DNA from: Tepidanaerobacter sp. EBM-38
GTDB lineage: Bacteria; Bacillota; Thermosediminibacteria; Thermosediminibacterales; Tepidanaerobacteraceae
Length of the DNA: 64,000 nucleotides
Assembly (NCBI GenBank): GCA_001896545.1
Contig: MPOT01000027.1
Span: 43,954-107,953, forward strand
Reading direction: 5' to 3'
Part shown: piece after piece, positions 19,523 through 28,866 of the stretch
Numbering within the stretch: the first letter of the stretch is position 1
Layout of the letters: the number at the start of each line of letters is the position of its first letter
The notes under the pieces: generated by a model
What the model was told of the DNA's origin: nothing
The model's database searches: none
What the model saw: the letters and a program-made list of their open reading frames with translations, nothing else
Made by a program: the position numbers and the translations under genes

Positions 19523-20299
19523 TTGATAAGGGGTCTTTACACAGGAGCTTCAGGCATGCTATCTGAAATGAGTAGAACTGATGTCATTTCAAATAACCTT
19601 GCCAATGTAAATACTTCTGGGTTTAAGAAAGACAGGGCGATTTTCAGAGCTTTGCCAGAGATGAATATCCATCGGTTTGATGATCCGATAACTGTCGGCC
19701 TTGATCGGGTTATAGATCCGAGGCCTTTCATTGGCATGCTGGGCACTGGAGCAATGTTGGATGAAATAAATACGGATTTTTCCCAAGGAGCTATAAAGGT
19801 AACGTCTAATCCCTTGGATATTGCCTTGAGAGGGGAAGGCTTTTTTGAAGTTCAGACTCCCGAGGGCATACGGTATACAAGAGATGGCAGTTTCACCATG
19901 GACCGGGAGGGCTATATTGTTACAAGCGACGGCTATTATGTCTTAGGTGAGAATGGACCGGTGTTATTACCTCAGGAAGGTGATATTGTAATAAGTCAAC
20001 AAGGAGAAGTGACTGTAAGCGGTCAGCTTGTGGGCAGGCTCAGAATAGTAAGTTTTAACGACCAAGGGCAGCTTATAAAACAAGGCAGTAACTTGTATAA
20101 CTCCCAAACACCGATGATTCAGGCCGATGATGAAGTGGTTCAAGTGGTTCAAGGTGCTTTAGAGGGGTCAAATGCCAATACGATTTCAGAAATGGTTGAT
20201 TTGATAACAGCCTTTAGAGCATATGAAGCCAGCCAGAAGGTAATACAAACTAATGATGAAACACTTGACAGAGCTGTAAATGATATAGCTAGGATATAA
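19523..20299 (+). CDS. flhO: Flagellar rod protein FlhO (FlgF/FlgG family)
   Basis: A distal/proximal rod component of the flagellar basal body, 258 residues. The N-terminal coiled region with SNNLANVNTSGFKKDRAIF is the hallmark of rod/hook proteins, and the C-terminal LITAFRAYEASQKVIQTNDE closes the family domain. TTG start behind GGAGGAGGTGAT. It is the first of three adjacent flagellar genes in a Bacillus-like order (mbl-flhO-flhP). Confidence 0.92.
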   Translation: MIRGLYTGASGMLSEMSRTDVISNNLANVNTSGFKKDRAIFRALPEMNIHRFDDPITVGLDRVIDPRPFIGMLGTGAMLDEINTDFSQGAIKVTSNPLDIALRGEGFFEVQTPEGIRYTRDGSFTMDREGYIVTSDGYYVLGENGPVLLPQEGDIVISQQGEVTVSGQLVGRLRIVSFNDQGQLIKQGSNLYNSQTPMIQADDEVVQVVQGALEGSNANTISEMVDLITAFRAYEASQKVIQTNDETLDRAVNDIARI

Positions 20300-20378
20300 T
20301 TTTAGGGCCGGACTGAATACTCAGAGGCCCTCCACTGCCGACTGACTGAAGCAGTGATGATATAAGGAGGAGTAGCCT

Positions 20379-21191
20379 ATGATGCGTGCACTGTGGAGTG
20401 CCAGTTCTGGTATGCAGGCACAACAATTGAATATGGATATTACATCAAACAATTTGGCCAATGTAAACACAGCGGGTTTCAAGAAAAGTCGTGCAGAATT
20501 TAAAGATTTGTTATATGAAACACTGCAGCGGCCGGATAGTCCCGAGCTGCTTCCAGGAGCAGCATTACCTGTGGGAATTCAAGTAGGCCATGGAGTTAGA
20601 CCTTCGGCTACCGGGCGGGATTTTACTGAAGGTAATCTTCAGCCTACTGGTAATACATTTGATGTAGCTATTGAAGGGACAGGGTTTTTCATGGTAGAAA
20701 GACCCGACGGCAATCTGGCTTTTACCAGAGATGGTTCATTTAAAGTATCCTTGGATGGGACTGACAGAAATTTGGTCACATCGGAAGGATATTATGTTCT
20801 AAGCGGAGACGAAAGCTATATAACCATTCCTGAAGAATATACTGATATCAGTATTTCATCAGATGGTCTTATTACAGGACAGGATGAAGATGGGACAATA
20901 GAAGAATTAGGACAAATAGGTATTGTTAAATTCTTAAACCCGCAGGGTCTTTTGGCTATCGGCAACAATCTCTTTGAGGCAACTGAAGCCTCCGGAGAAT
21001 ATGTGCCAAAGGAAGATGTATCAGATCCCGGATATGGTACATTGCTGCAAGGATTTTTAGAGATGTCCAATGTTCAGGTAGTGGAAGAAATGGTAAACCT
21101 TATCATTGCCCAGAGAGCCTATGAAGTAAACACTAAAGCCGTACAGGCATCTGATGAGATGCTGGCTCAGGCAAATAATCTTAGGCGTTAG
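20379..21191 (+). CDS. flhP: Flagellar rod protein FlhP (FlgG family)
   Basis: A 270-residue paralogue of the preceding gene, with TSNNLANVNTAGFKKSRAEFKDL at the N-terminus (shown in part) and NLIIAQRAYEVNTKAVQASDEML at the C-terminus. It probably forms the distal rod. AAGGAGGAG precedes tandem ATG codons at 20379 and 20382. Confidence 0.92.
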   Translation: MMRALWSASSGMQAQQLNMDITSNNLANVNTAGFKKSRAEFKDLLYETLQRPDSPELLPGAALPVGIQVGHGVRPSATGRDFTEGNLQPTGNTFDVAIEGTGFFMVERPDGNLAFTRDGSFKVSLDGTDRNLVTSEGYYVLSGDESYITIPEEYTDISISSDGLITGQDEDGTIEELGQIGIVKFLNPQGLLAIGNNLFEATEASGEYVPKEDVSDPGYGTLLQGFLEMSNVQVVEEMVNLIIAQRAYEVNTKAVQASDEMLAQANNLRR

Positions 21192-21202
21192 GGGGATAAA
21201 AT

Positions 21203-21508
21203 TTGGATATAATAGATTGTAGTAATGATTTTATTCCTATATCCCAGTTTAAAATGAATGCTTTAAAAAGCGAAAACAAAAATGAATCGGAACTAAAAGA
21301 GGTTTGTCAGCAATTCGAATCGATCTTTTTAAATTATATGCTAAAATCCATGAGGGATACAATACCAGATGGAGGCATGTTTGAAAAAGGTGTAACTTTT
21401 GATATTATGCAATCTATGCATGATGAAGCCCTGGCTGAAGAAATTTCTCAAAACGGAGGAATCGGATTGGCACAGCAGCTTTATGAACAGCTTTCAAAAT
21501 ATATTTAA
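21203..21508 (+). CDS. flgJ: FlgJ-like rod-binding protein
   Basis: A 101-residue protein equal to the N-terminal rod-binding domain of FlgJ, without the muramidase domain found in proteobacteria. The pattern LKEVCQQFESIFLNYMLKSMRDTIPDGG and the terminal LAQQLYEQL are typical. It caps rod assembly. TTG start 11 bases after flhP; the three genes look like one unit. Confidence 0.88.
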   Translation: MDIIDCSNDFIPISQFKMNALKSENKNESELKEVCQQFESIFLNYMLKSMRDTIPDGGMFEKGVTFDIMQSMHDEALAEEISQNGGIGLAQQLYEQLSKYI

Positions 21509-21527
21509 GAAAATTTATTAAATATAG

Positions 21528-21554
21528 AGGGGACGGACTTCGTGGTTCGTCCCT
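21528..21554 (+). repeat. GGGACG-type hairpin
   Basis: Stem GGGACGGAC / GTTCGTCCC with loop TTCGTG; no T-run follows. The arm resembles the GGGGACGG core of the palindrome at 12128-12174, suggesting two diverged members of one dispersed hairpin family. Confidence 0.5.
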
Positions 21555-21694
21555 AACTGATTTAAAAGTAGGTAATTTTTTATCATCAATTGCTGTCGAA
21601 TCGGTAGATACAATCCTTTGTTTATAAGTTTAACATACTTTGAATCTAAAAAATTATTTTTAAGACAAATTATTATTTGAAAAGGATGGTTTTC

Positions 21695-22123
21695 ATGCTT
21701 AATATCGAAGAAATAAAAAAAATAATACCACATAGATATCCGTTCTTATTAGTGGATCGAATACTGGAGCTAGAAGAAGGAAAGAGGGCAGTAGGAATTA
21801 AAAATGTCTCGGCCAATGAAGAATTTTTCCAGGGGCATTTTCCGGAAAAACCCATAATGCCCGGAGTATTAATAGTGGAAGCCTTGGCTCAAGTTGGAGC
21901 CTGTGCGATTCTAAGCTCCGAAAACAATCGTGACAAGATAGCACTTTTTGCAGGCATTGACGGCATGAGATTCAAGCGTCAGGTAATACCGGGTGACCAG
22001 TTGCGTCTGGAAGTAGAACTTACGAAAATAAAAGGTCCTATTGGAAAAGGCAAAGCTAAAGCAACAGTAGATGGTGAAATAGCAGCCGAAGGTGAATTGA
22101 TGTTTGCGATATCAAGCCTGTAA
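21695..22123 (+). CDS. fabZ: 3-hydroxyacyl-[acyl-carrier-protein] dehydratase FabZ
   Basis: A hot-dog fold dehydratase of type II fatty acid synthesis; about 142 residues. The catalytic residues are H48 ([16 protein letters not shown]) and E62 (VEALAQ). The ATG at 21695 lies 10 bases after AAGGA; upstream starts overlap that site. fabZ after the flhO-flhP genes is again the Bacillus arrangement. Confidence 0.96.
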   Translation: MLNIEEIKKIIPHRYPFLLVDRILELEEGKRAVGIKNVSANEEFFQGHFPEKPIMPGVLIVEALAQVGACAILSSENNRDKIALFAGIDGMRFKRQVIPGDQLRLEVELTKIKGPIGKGKAKATVDGEIAAEGELMFAISSL

Positions 22124-22239
22124 GATTAAATTTTAAAATATCAAGTTTAATTTAAAGGAAGGATGCCTTGATTTTCAACGGTATAGCTTTCTATATCTAA
22201 ATAAATTATAATTATTTATAGTAATGGGGGGCAATCAAA

Positions 22240-22554
22240 ATGCAGTTTTATTTAATTAGTGGGTTGATTTTTGCATTTTTTGTAGCCATTTTTGCACTGT
22301 GGAATTCCTCAGAGATTATTATTCGATTTCCATTTCTAGGCGAATTTGCAACCTCACAGGCCTTGGTGATAATCGGCTCAGCAATGCTTGGAGCACTGGT
22401 TATAATGATATTTGGTCTTGTTAAAAGTTTTAAAATGAATCAACAAATAAAAAAACAAGCAAGAACAATAAAAGATTATGAACAAATTATTGATAAAATG
22501 AAAAAAGAGCTGGAAGAAAAGCAGGTAAAAGAAGAAAATGGTGCAGAAATTTAA
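22240..22554 (+). CDS. LapA-domain small membrane protein (DUF1049)
   Basis: A 104-residue protein with two transmembrane helices (about 3-22 and 42-64), the inter-helix motif ALWNSSEIIIRFPFLGEF typical of the LapA/DUF1049 family, and a charged C-terminal coiled coil (residues 68-104). In E. coli the family takes part in LPS assembly control; the role in a Gram-positive is unknown. Single gene, ribosome site GGGGGG. Confidence 0.75.
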   Translation: MQFYLISGLIFAFFVAIFALWNSSEIIIRFPFLGEFATSQALVIIGSAMLGALVIMIFGLVKSFKMNQQIKKQARTIKDYEQIIDKMKKELEEKQVKEENGAEI

Positions 22555-22679
22555 CTACGCAAGATAAAAAAAGTAACCCTTCTTGCAGGACGGTCTAGGA
22601 CATGTACGAAACGTATGTTAAAGTTAGCACTTGAAATTGTATTAATGGTTGTGTTAGTATAGTATAAATGAATATTTTT

Positions 22680-22902
22680 GGCGATGAATGAGCAAAGTAG
22701 CTGTTTTAGGTTACAGTATAAAGAGAGCAATCCGGTTGGTGAGAGGATGCGTGCCAAAACATGTGAATTACACTCAGGAGTTTTCTGTCTTTAGCGGCAT
22801 AAGCCGTTACTGTATAAGAGGCATTTAGATGAAAGATTTTAAATGCGAATTAAGGTGGTACCACGAGCTTCCTCGTCCTTAAAAGACTGGGAAGCTTTTT
22901 AA
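22680..22902 (+). promoter_or_regulatory. T-box riboswitch (tyrosine) of tyrS
   Basis: A canonical T-box leader. Stem I carries AAAGAGAG and GGTGAGAGG segments, and the likely specifier is TAC at 22769-22771 (tyrosine). The T-box sequence AAGGTGGTACCACG is at 22852-22865; its TGGT would pair with a tRNA ending ACCA, as tRNA-Tyr does. The competing terminator is AGCTTCC (22866-22872) with GGAAGCT (22890-22896) plus five T. Uncharged tRNA-Tyr would allow read-through. A promoter with TTGAAA/TAGTAT-like boxes lies at about 22631-22665 but its exact boxes are ambiguous. Confidence 0.92.
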
Positions 22903-22933
22903 TTACATGATTTCAAGGAGGAAAGATTACAAC

Positions 22934-24163
22934 ATGGAGAATGCATACGATATTCTAAAAGAAAGAGGATTTATTGAACAGGCGACACATGAAGAAGAAA
23001 TCAGAGAGCTTCTTGAAAAGGAAAAGGTTGTTTTTTATGTTGGCTTTGACCCTACTGCCGACAGCCTGCACGTAGGTCATTTGCTTCCAATGATGGCTAT
23101 GGCACATATGCAAAGAGCCGGCCATGTTCCAATAGCTTTGTTGGGTGGGGGCACTGCAATGATAGGTGACCCATCAGGCAGAACAGATATGCGCAAAATG
23201 CTAACTCGGGAACAAATAGATTATAATGCAAGACAATTTAAAAAACAGTTCGAAAAACTTCTGGATTTTTCGGATAACAAAGCCTATATGCTAAATAATG
23301 CAGACTGGCTAATGCAACTTAACTATATAGATTTTCTGCGTGAAGTTGGCCGGCATTTTTCCGTAAACCGCATGCTTACAGCTGAGTGCTATAAACAACG
23401 GCTGGAAACCGGCTTGACCTTTTTGGAGTTTAACTATATGCTGATGCAGTCTTATGACTTCTTATACCTGTATAGGAAATACGGTTGTAAATTGCAGATG
23501 GGCGGTAATGACCAATGGTCGAATATTATAAGTGGTGCTGACTTAATTCGAAGAGTGGAAGGCGATTCAGCTTATGGTATGACATTTACGCTTCTTACCA
23601 CCAGCGAAGGTGTAAAGATGGGTAAGACTCAGGCGGGAGCCCTTTGGCTGGACCCTGAGAAGGTATCCCCATATGATTTTTATCAATATTGGAGAAATAT
23701 TGACGATAGGGATGTTGAAAAATGCTTGTCGCTTTTAACATTCCTTCCGATGGACGAAATTAAACGGCTCAGCTCCTTGGAAGGTGCCCAGATTAACAAG
23801 GCTAAAGAAGTGTTGGCATTTGAGCTTACTAAGATGATTCACAGCGAAGAAGAAGCCAAAAAGGCGCAAGAGGCTGCAAGAGCACTTTTCAAGGACGGCG
23901 CAGATATGTCTTCAGTTCCCCAAACAGAAATAGATGCACAAAAGTTAAGCGATGGCATGGAATTGCTTGAGCTTTTAATGCTTACAGGCCTGACCTCCTC
24001 AAAAAGTGAAGGAAGAAGACTCATTCAACAGGGAGGCATTTATGTTGCAGACCAACGTGTTGATGACGTTGATTTAAAAATTGCCGCAAAAGATTTTGAC
24101 GATGACAAAACACTCTTACTTAGAAAAGGCAAAAAAGTTTATCATATGGTAAAATTATTATAA
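22934..24163 (+). CDS. tyrS: Tyrosyl-tRNA synthetase
   Basis: A class I synthetase of about 409 residues. The HIGH-type motif is HVGHLLPM and the KMSKS-type loop is VKMGKT. The C-terminus is an S4-like RNA-binding domain ([19 protein letters not shown]). ATG 22934 lies 9 bases after AGGAGGAAAG, which is inside a longer in-frame extension that is therefore rejected. Expression is controlled by the T-box immediately upstream. Confidence 0.97.
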   Translation: MENAYDILKERGFIEQATHEEEIRELLEKEKVVFYVGFDPTADSLHVGHLLPMMAMAHMQRAGHVPIALLGGGTAMIGDPSGRTDMRKMLTREQIDYNARQFKKQFEKLLDFSDNKAYMLNNADWLMQLNYIDFLREVGRHFSVNRMLTAECYKQRLETGLTFLEFNYMLMQSYDFLYLYRKYGCKLQMGGNDQWSNIISGADLIRRVEGDSAYGMTFTLLTTSEGVKMGKTQAGALWLDPEKVSPYDFYQYWRNIDDRDVEKCLSLLTFLPMDEIKRLSSLEGAQINKAKEVLAFELTKMIHSEEEAKKAQEAARALFKDGADMSSVPQTEIDAQKLSDGMELLELLMLTGLTSSKSEGRRLIQQGGIYVADQRVDDVDLKIAAKDFDDDKTLLLRKGKKVYHMVKLL

Positions 24164-24174
24164 CCCTAAACTAT

Positions 24175-24206
24175 AAATGGACGTTTGGATTTCAAAACGT
24201 CCATTT
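24175..24206 (+). terminator. Intrinsic terminator after tyrS
   Basis: A perfect 12-bp stem (AAATGGACGTTT / AAACGTCCATTT) with an eight-base loop, followed by TCCTTATC. Confidence 0.8.
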
Positions 24207-24280
24207 TCCTTATCATAAGCAGATAAAACAAAAAACTAGTTTGGCAGGTGTGTATTATGGTATGCAAATAGAAATCTTTG

Positions 24281-24844
24281 ATGTATAATTATGATGAATA
24301 TTATAAATGGGAGAGGGTTTTAATAAAGGAATCAGCCATATTTTGGGGATACTTTTCATACAGAGATTGGGAGATGCATTTGGCAGCCAGTCCAAAAGGC
24401 TTATGCTATGTGCTTTGGTCCAACAAGCCATTTCGAGTGTTAGAGATTTGGGTAAATAAGTATTTTCCTCAAGCCGACTTAATCTGTAATCAAGATAAAT
24501 TAAAACCATATATAATTCAACTTGAAAAATATTTAAAGGGTTGGCGGCATGCCTTCGATATTCCTCTAGACTTACAAGGTACATGCTTCCAGATATCAGT
24601 GTGGAAAACCCTGCTAAACATACCATATGGAACAACGAAGACATATTCGCAAATAGCTCGAGAAATTAATAATCCCAAGGCCGTGCGGGCAGTCGGAAAA
24701 GCTATCGGTGCAAATCCTGTGTCCATAGTAGTACCGTGTCACAGGGTTATCGGCAAGGATGGAACACTTACCGGCTTTGCAGGCGGAATAGAAATAAAGG
24801 AAAAGCTCCTGAGGATAGAAGGAATATCAAATATCAAAAGCTAA
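24281..24844 (+). CDS. ogt: Methylated-DNA-protein-cysteine methyltransferase
   Basis: A suicide DNA repair protein that removes O6-alkyl groups from guanine; 187 residues. The active site is PCHR with C153 (SIVVPCHRVIGKDG), preceded by the helix-turn-helix PYGTTKTYSQIAREI. The N-terminal domain is divergent. No clear ribosome site is seen before the TTG 24278/ATG 24281 pair, so the start is tentative. Confidence 0.92.
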   Translation: MYNYDEYYKWERVLIKESAIFWGYFSYRDWEMHLAASPKGLCYVLWSNKPFRVLEIWVNKYFPQADLICNQDKLKPYIIQLEKYLKGWRHAFDIPLDLQGTCFQISVWKTLLNIPYGTTKTYSQIAREINNPKAVRAVGKAIGANPVSIVVPCHRVIGKDGTLTGFAGGIEIKEKLLRIEGISNIKS

Positions 24845-24895
24845 ATAAAAGAAAATAACCTGTTTTTAAATATTTTTATGGGAAGATGATTAATT

Positions 24896-25948
24896 ATGAC
24901 CGTTACTCTTGAAGATTTTTTAGTACAATTATTTTCAAACCCGGCTTTGATTATTACCGTAGCATTGACACTAGGAACTGTTATGGTCAATGGGTGGACC
25001 GATGCTCCAAATGCCATTGCTACATGTATTTCCACACGTTCTATGGAACCACAACCTGCAATCATTATGGCTGCTATTTTTAATTTCTTAGGTGTATTTG
25101 TTATGACAATAGTTAACTCGAGGGTAGCAGAAACTATATATAATATGGTAGATTTTGGAGGAGATGCTCATAAAGCTCTTATTGCATTATGCGCGGCTTT
25201 ATTTGCAATTGTGGTATGGTCTACCGCAGCGTGGTGGTTTGGTATACCAACTAGCGAAAGTCATGCATTGATTGCAGGTATAAGCGGTGCTGCAATAGCA
25301 CTGCAAAAGGGCATAGGTGGTATAAATTTCGATGAATGGATAAAAGTTTTATATGGATTGGCACTATCCCTGTTCTTAGGTTTTTTTTCCGGGTGGTTAG
25401 TAGTTAAAGTAACTGAAAGGGTTTTTAGTAGCTTTGACCGTAGAAAAACATATGGTTTGTTTAAATATGCTCAAATAGTCAGTGCCGCCGGTATGGCCTT
25501 TATGCACGGTGCTCAGGACGGTCAAAAGTTTATGGGCGTATTTATGCTTGGCATATTTCTTGCGCAAGGACAGGCTTCGGTTACTGAATTTGTTATTCCG
25601 TTATGGCTGATAATATTGTGCTCCGTAGTGATGTCACTGGGAACATCCATAGGCGGTATGCGAATTATCAAATCTGTAGGAATGGAGATGGTAAAACTTG
25701 AAACCTACCAAGGATTTTCTGCAGATTTGGCAGGTGTTATATGCTTATTTCTAGCTTCTGTGCTAGGGCTACCCGTCAGCACCACACATACCAAGACAAC
25801 AGCTATAATGGGAGTAGGTGCAGCAAAGAGAATTTCATCCGTGAATTGGGGAATTGTAAAAGAAATGGTAATTGCCTGGTTGATGACTTTCCCGGGCTGC
25901 GGATTAATTAGTTTTTTATTGGCATTATTATTTATGAGATTGTTTTAA
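24896..25948 (+). CDS. pit: PiT family inorganic phosphate transporter
   Basis: A 350-residue membrane protein with about ten helices. The duplicated PiT signatures are GWTDAPNAIATCISTR near the N-terminus and a second half with MAFMHGAQDGQK and GLPVSTTHTKTTAIMG. It imports phosphate using a cation gradient (H+ or Na+). The gene after it encodes a DUF47 protein, the usual partner and likely regulator of Pit. Confidence 0.93.
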   Translation: MTVTLEDFLVQLFSNPALIITVALTLGTVMVNGWTDAPNAIATCISTRSMEPQPAIIMAAIFNFLGVFVMTIVNSRVAETIYNMVDFGGDAHKALIALCAALFAIVVWSTAAWWFGIPTSESHALIAGISGAAIALQKGIGGINFDEWIKVLYGLALSLFLGFFSGWLVVKVTERVFSSFDRRKTYGLFKYAQIVSAAGMAFMHGAQDGQKFMGVFMLGIFLAQGQASVTEFVIPLWLIILCSVVMSLGTSIGGMRIIKSVGMEMVKLETYQGFSADLAGVICLFLASVLGLPVSTTHTKTTAIMGVGAAKRISSVNWGIVKEMVIAWLMTFPGCGLISFLLALLFMRLF

Positions 25949-25983
25949 AACAAAAATACAATAGATTGGGGAAGGCAACTATT

Positions 25984-26604
25984 ATGCGTAAAAAGGATAA
26001 TTATTATTTTGATACTTTTGTTCAATTGGTAGATTATTCTTGTAAAGCCGCAGATTTGTTAAATCAAATTATGATTGACTACGATTCAAAACAGATAAAG
26101 GATAAAATGGAAGAAATGCATACCATAGAACATACTGCAGATGTTGCAAGACACCAAATGATTGGAAGACTGGTCAAGGAATTTATAACCCCGATTGAAC
26201 GCGAGGATATTATGGCAATAGCGGATTGTATTGATACTGTTACAGATACCATCGAAGATGTATTAATGCGGATGTACATGTATAACATCAGTGAGGTTAC
26301 AAAGCATGCCCAGAAGATGACTGAGATTATCGTAAAATGCTGTAGACTATTAAGACAGGCATTTGACGAATTTCCAAATTTCCGCAAGTCTCAAAAACTC
26401 CATGAACTAATTGTAGAAATCAATGAGCTGGAAGAAGAAGGAGACGCACTCTACACTGAAGCCATAAGAGCATTATATCTCAGCAATGTAAATTATAAAG
26501 AAATAGTCGCATGGGATAACACATATCATTATCTGGAAAAATGCTGCGATGCTTGCGAAGATGTAGCAGAGGTTATAGAAAATGTAATAATGAAAAATTC
26601 CTAA
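25984..26604 (+). CDS. DUF47 family protein (PhoU-like Pit accessory)
   Basis: A 206-residue all-helical protein of the PhoU-related DUF47 family. Metal-binding-type motifs HTIEHTADVARHQM and DTIEDVLMRMYMYN are visible. DUF47 genes are commonly paired with pit and are thought to tune phosphate uptake. The ATG at 25984 follows GGGAAGG at nine bases; a TTG further up (25966) overlaps this site. Confidence 0.88.
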   Translation: MRKKDNYYFDTFVQLVDYSCKAADLLNQIMIDYDSKQIKDKMEEMHTIEHTADVARHQMIGRLVKEFITPIEREDIMAIADCIDTVTDTIEDVLMRMYMYNISEVTKHAQKMTEIIVKCCRLLRQAFDEFPNFRKSQKLHELIVEINELEEEGDALYTEAIRALYLSNVNYKEIVAWDNTYHYLEKCCDACEDVAEVIENVIMKNS

Positions 26605-26727
26605 ATAGTTGTTATAACAATGCAAGGATTAATCTCTCTTTCACCATAACTGATTGAATAAAACGATTTATAAACTATTTGACCAAAAAGTATTACAAAC
26701 AAGTATATAGCCAAAAAAAATAATATA

Positions 26728-26756
26728 TTGAAAAATTATATATATTGTTGTATAAT
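26728..26756 (+). promoter_or_regulatory. Promoter of the eut operon
   Basis: TTGAAA (26728-26733), a 17-base spacer and TATAAT (26751-26756), ending 28 bases before the first ANTAR hairpin. The transcript would begin almost directly with the regulatory RNA. Confidence 0.7.
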
Positions 26757-26783
26757 AGAATAAATTTACTACAATATATAAAA

Positions 26784-26824
26784 ACTGAAAGACAATGGCG
26801 TCTTTCAGTATGGCAATGTAGCCA
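26784..26824 (+). promoter_or_regulatory. Tandem-hairpin ANTAR antitermination site, copy 1
   Basis: Hairpin P1: a 10-bp stem (ACTGAAAGAC / GTCTTTCAGT) with hexaloop AATGGC. Hairpin P2 starts two bases later: TGGC / GCCA with hexaloop AATGTA. Both loops have A at position 1 and G at position 4, the signature known for targets of EutV-type ANTAR regulators. The 3' arm of P2 is also the 5' arm of the following terminator, so a regulator dimer holding P1-P2 would block termination. It sits before eutS and before the kinase/regulator genes, allowing autoregulation. Confidence 0.85.
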
Positions 26825-26875
26825 CGTCATGAAAGCACAAGATGATGATCTATGCTCATAGCGTGGCTTGTTTTA
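26820..26875 (+). terminator. Regulated intrinsic terminator before eutS
   Basis: AGCCACG (26820-26826) pairs with CGTGGCT (26862-26868), with a small internal ATGA/TCAT helix, followed by TGTTTTATTT. It overlaps hairpin P2 of the ANTAR site. Confidence 0.8.
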
Positions 26876-27041
26876 TTTAAAAAATAAATTTCATATAAAG
26901 AAGGAAAAACCAAAAATATATAGAATATAAATATAATAGTAATTATACTTATACTTATTATTTTTAATGTAATAAGATAAAATTAGACATCCATATCTTT
27001 TTTCATAAGTGTTTTTATATCAAAATAAAGGCGGTGAAGGT

Positions 27042-27389
27042 GTGGACGACCATGAAACTAAACAGAGAATTATACAGGAATACGTTCCAGGCAAACAAAT
27101 TACCTTAGCACATCTTATCGCCAGCCCTGACAATTCTCTTTATCAAAAATTAGGGATAGAAAAGGCAGGAGCAATAGGTATTATGACTATCACTCCAAGT
27201 GAGGGTGCTATTATTGCAGCTGATATAGCAACTAAAGCTGCTGGTGTGGATATAGGTTTTCTTGACAGATTTAGCGGTTCTTTAGTAATAACAGGGGATG
27301 TAGCATCAGTTGAGGCATCATTAAGGCAAGTCATAAATGTGTTAAGGGAAGTTCTCAAGTTTTCTCCGGCTCCCATAACCCGTTCATGA
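27042..27389 (+). CDS. eutS: Microcompartment shell protein EutS (permuted BMC hexamer)
   Basis: A 115-residue circularly permuted BMC-domain protein of the EutS/PduU type. Clear signatures are [40 protein letters not shown] and [17 protein letters not shown]. It forms bent hexamers in the Eut shell. GTG start behind GGTGAAGG. It is the first gene after the regulated terminator and lies ten bases before the sensor kinase. Confidence 0.95.
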   Translation: MDDHETKQRIIQEYVPGKQITLAHLIASPDNSLYQKLGIEKAGAIGIMTITPSEGAIIAADIATKAAGVDIGFLDRFSGSLVITGDVASVEASLRQVINVLREVLKFSPAPITRS

Positions 27390-27399
27390 GGTGAAACTT

Positions 27400-28866
27400 A
27401 TGGCTATCACTGCAAAAGATGTGGGCGAAATTTGTAGGCAATATGCAGACTTAAAGCCTGACGATATAAAGATAATAGAAAAAATTGCAGAACTATTGCA
27501 AATTATGGCAGACCTTACTCAAGCGGATATATTCATCGATTGTGTAACCAGGGACCCTAATGCCGCAATTGTAGTAGCCGAAGCTAAGCCCAGAACTGCT
27601 CGTTCTCTTTATAGGTTCCCAGTTGCAGGACAGCTTGCACTTAGAAAAAACGAGCCGGCAGTTTTAAGAACCATGCAGACAGGCCTTCCAACTATTGGCA
27701 TGAGAGGTATTAGTCAGGAAGGCGTGCCTATCAAGCAAAGCGTAGTTCCAATAACAAATAAAAACTCAAGGACCATTGGCGTTTTAATAATGGAACAGGA
27801 TATTACCGAGCAGGTTACTCAGGAAAAGAAAGTAAAGGATTTAATGGAAACTGCGGAGCATCTTTCCGAAACCCTTTTTAATGTGGCTTTTGCTGAGGGA
27901 AAGATTTCGAACATTATTCCGGACGGTCTACTTATCCTTGATAAAAAAGGCGGAATTATTTATTATAATATTGCTGCAAGGGATGTGTTTGACAGGATAG
28001 GCTTTAGAGGCAAAGAGATTAAGGGAAAGAAAATAATTGACATACTTCCAGAACTTGATTTTAGATATGATGTTCTGGCAGAACAAATGTATATAGAATC
28101 TCAAATTGGAGGATTAAATCTTGCATTTACATCAGTTCCGTTAAAAAGTGCTGATGAAAAGGCTGCTGGAGCTTTAATGCTTATCCGAGACATTACGGAA
28201 ATTCGTGTAAAAGAAAAAGAGTTGATGCTTCAATCAGTAGTTATTAAAGAAATTCACCACAGGATAAAAAATAATTTACAGACAGTTGCAAGTCTTCTGC
28301 GGCTTCAAGCCCGAAGAGCAGACTCCGAGCAGACAAAAAAAGCCCTGCATGACAGCATAAGCCGTATTATGAGCATTGCGGTAGTTCATGAAGTGCTTTC
28401 AAAGGAAGGCATGGACATGGTGGATGTATCAAGTACATTAACGCAAATGCTAGAAATGATAACAAATGGCGTGCTGGATCATGAAAAGCAGATAGAAGTT
28501 AGCCTGACTTGCGACTCATTCATGCTCTTTTCTAGGCAAGCCACATCGCTTATCTTGATTATCAATGAGTTGCTGCACAATGCTTTAGAGCATGCTTTTA
28601 TTGGTAGAGAGAGTGGCACAGTAAACATACAAGTAAGACAGGAGAATAGTGAAGTAATATTGATTGTTGACGATAACGGTGTAGGCTTTAATAAAGAAGA
28701 CCTTAATAAAGCTAACAGTTTGGGATTAAATATTATCAGGACATTAGTAGAAGAAGATCTTAAAGGAATTATAAATATTGTTGAACAAAATGGCACCAGG
28801 GTTGAAGTCAGATTTCCTTTTTTGCTGACAGAGGAGGTATGGCATGCGGATTTTGGTGGTGGATGA
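27400..28866 (+). CDS. eutW: Sensor histidine kinase EutW (HisKA_2 family)
   Basis: A soluble kinase of 488 residues: an N-terminal GAF-like sensor (about 1-140, with RSLYRFPVAGQLALRKNEPA), a PAS domain (about 160-270, DGLLILDKKGGIIYYN), the HisKA_2 dimerisation helix EIHHRIKNNLQTVASLLRLQ (H286/H287) and an HATPase domain (NELLHNALEHAF, DNGVGF). In E. faecalis EutW senses ethanolamine and phosphorylates EutV. No membrane helix is seen, so it senses an internal signal. ATG 27400 follows GAGGTGA. It overlaps the regulator gene by 23 bases. Confidence 0.92.
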   Translation: MAITAKDVGEICRQYADLKPDDIKIIEKIAELLQIMADLTQADIFIDCVTRDPNAAIVVAEAKPRTARSLYRFPVAGQLALRKNEPAVLRTMQTGLPTIGMRGISQEGVPIKQSVVPITNKNSRTIGVLIMEQDITEQVTQEKKVKDLMETAEHLSETLFNVAFAEGKISNIIPDGLLILDKKGGIIYYNIAARDVFDRIGFRGKEIKGKKIIDILPELDFRYDVLAEQMYIESQIGGLNLAFTSVPLKSADEKAAGALMLIRDITEIRVKEKELMLQSVVIKEIHHRIKNNLQTVASLLRLQARRADSEQTKKALHDSISRIMSIAVVHEVLSKEGMDMVDVSSTLTQMLEMITNGVLDHEKQIEVSLTCDSFMLFSRQATSLILIINELLHNALEHAFIGRESGTVNIQVRQENSEVILIVDDNGVGFNKEDLNKANSLGLNIIRTLVEEDLKGIINIVEQNGTRVEVRFPFLLTEEVWHADFGGG

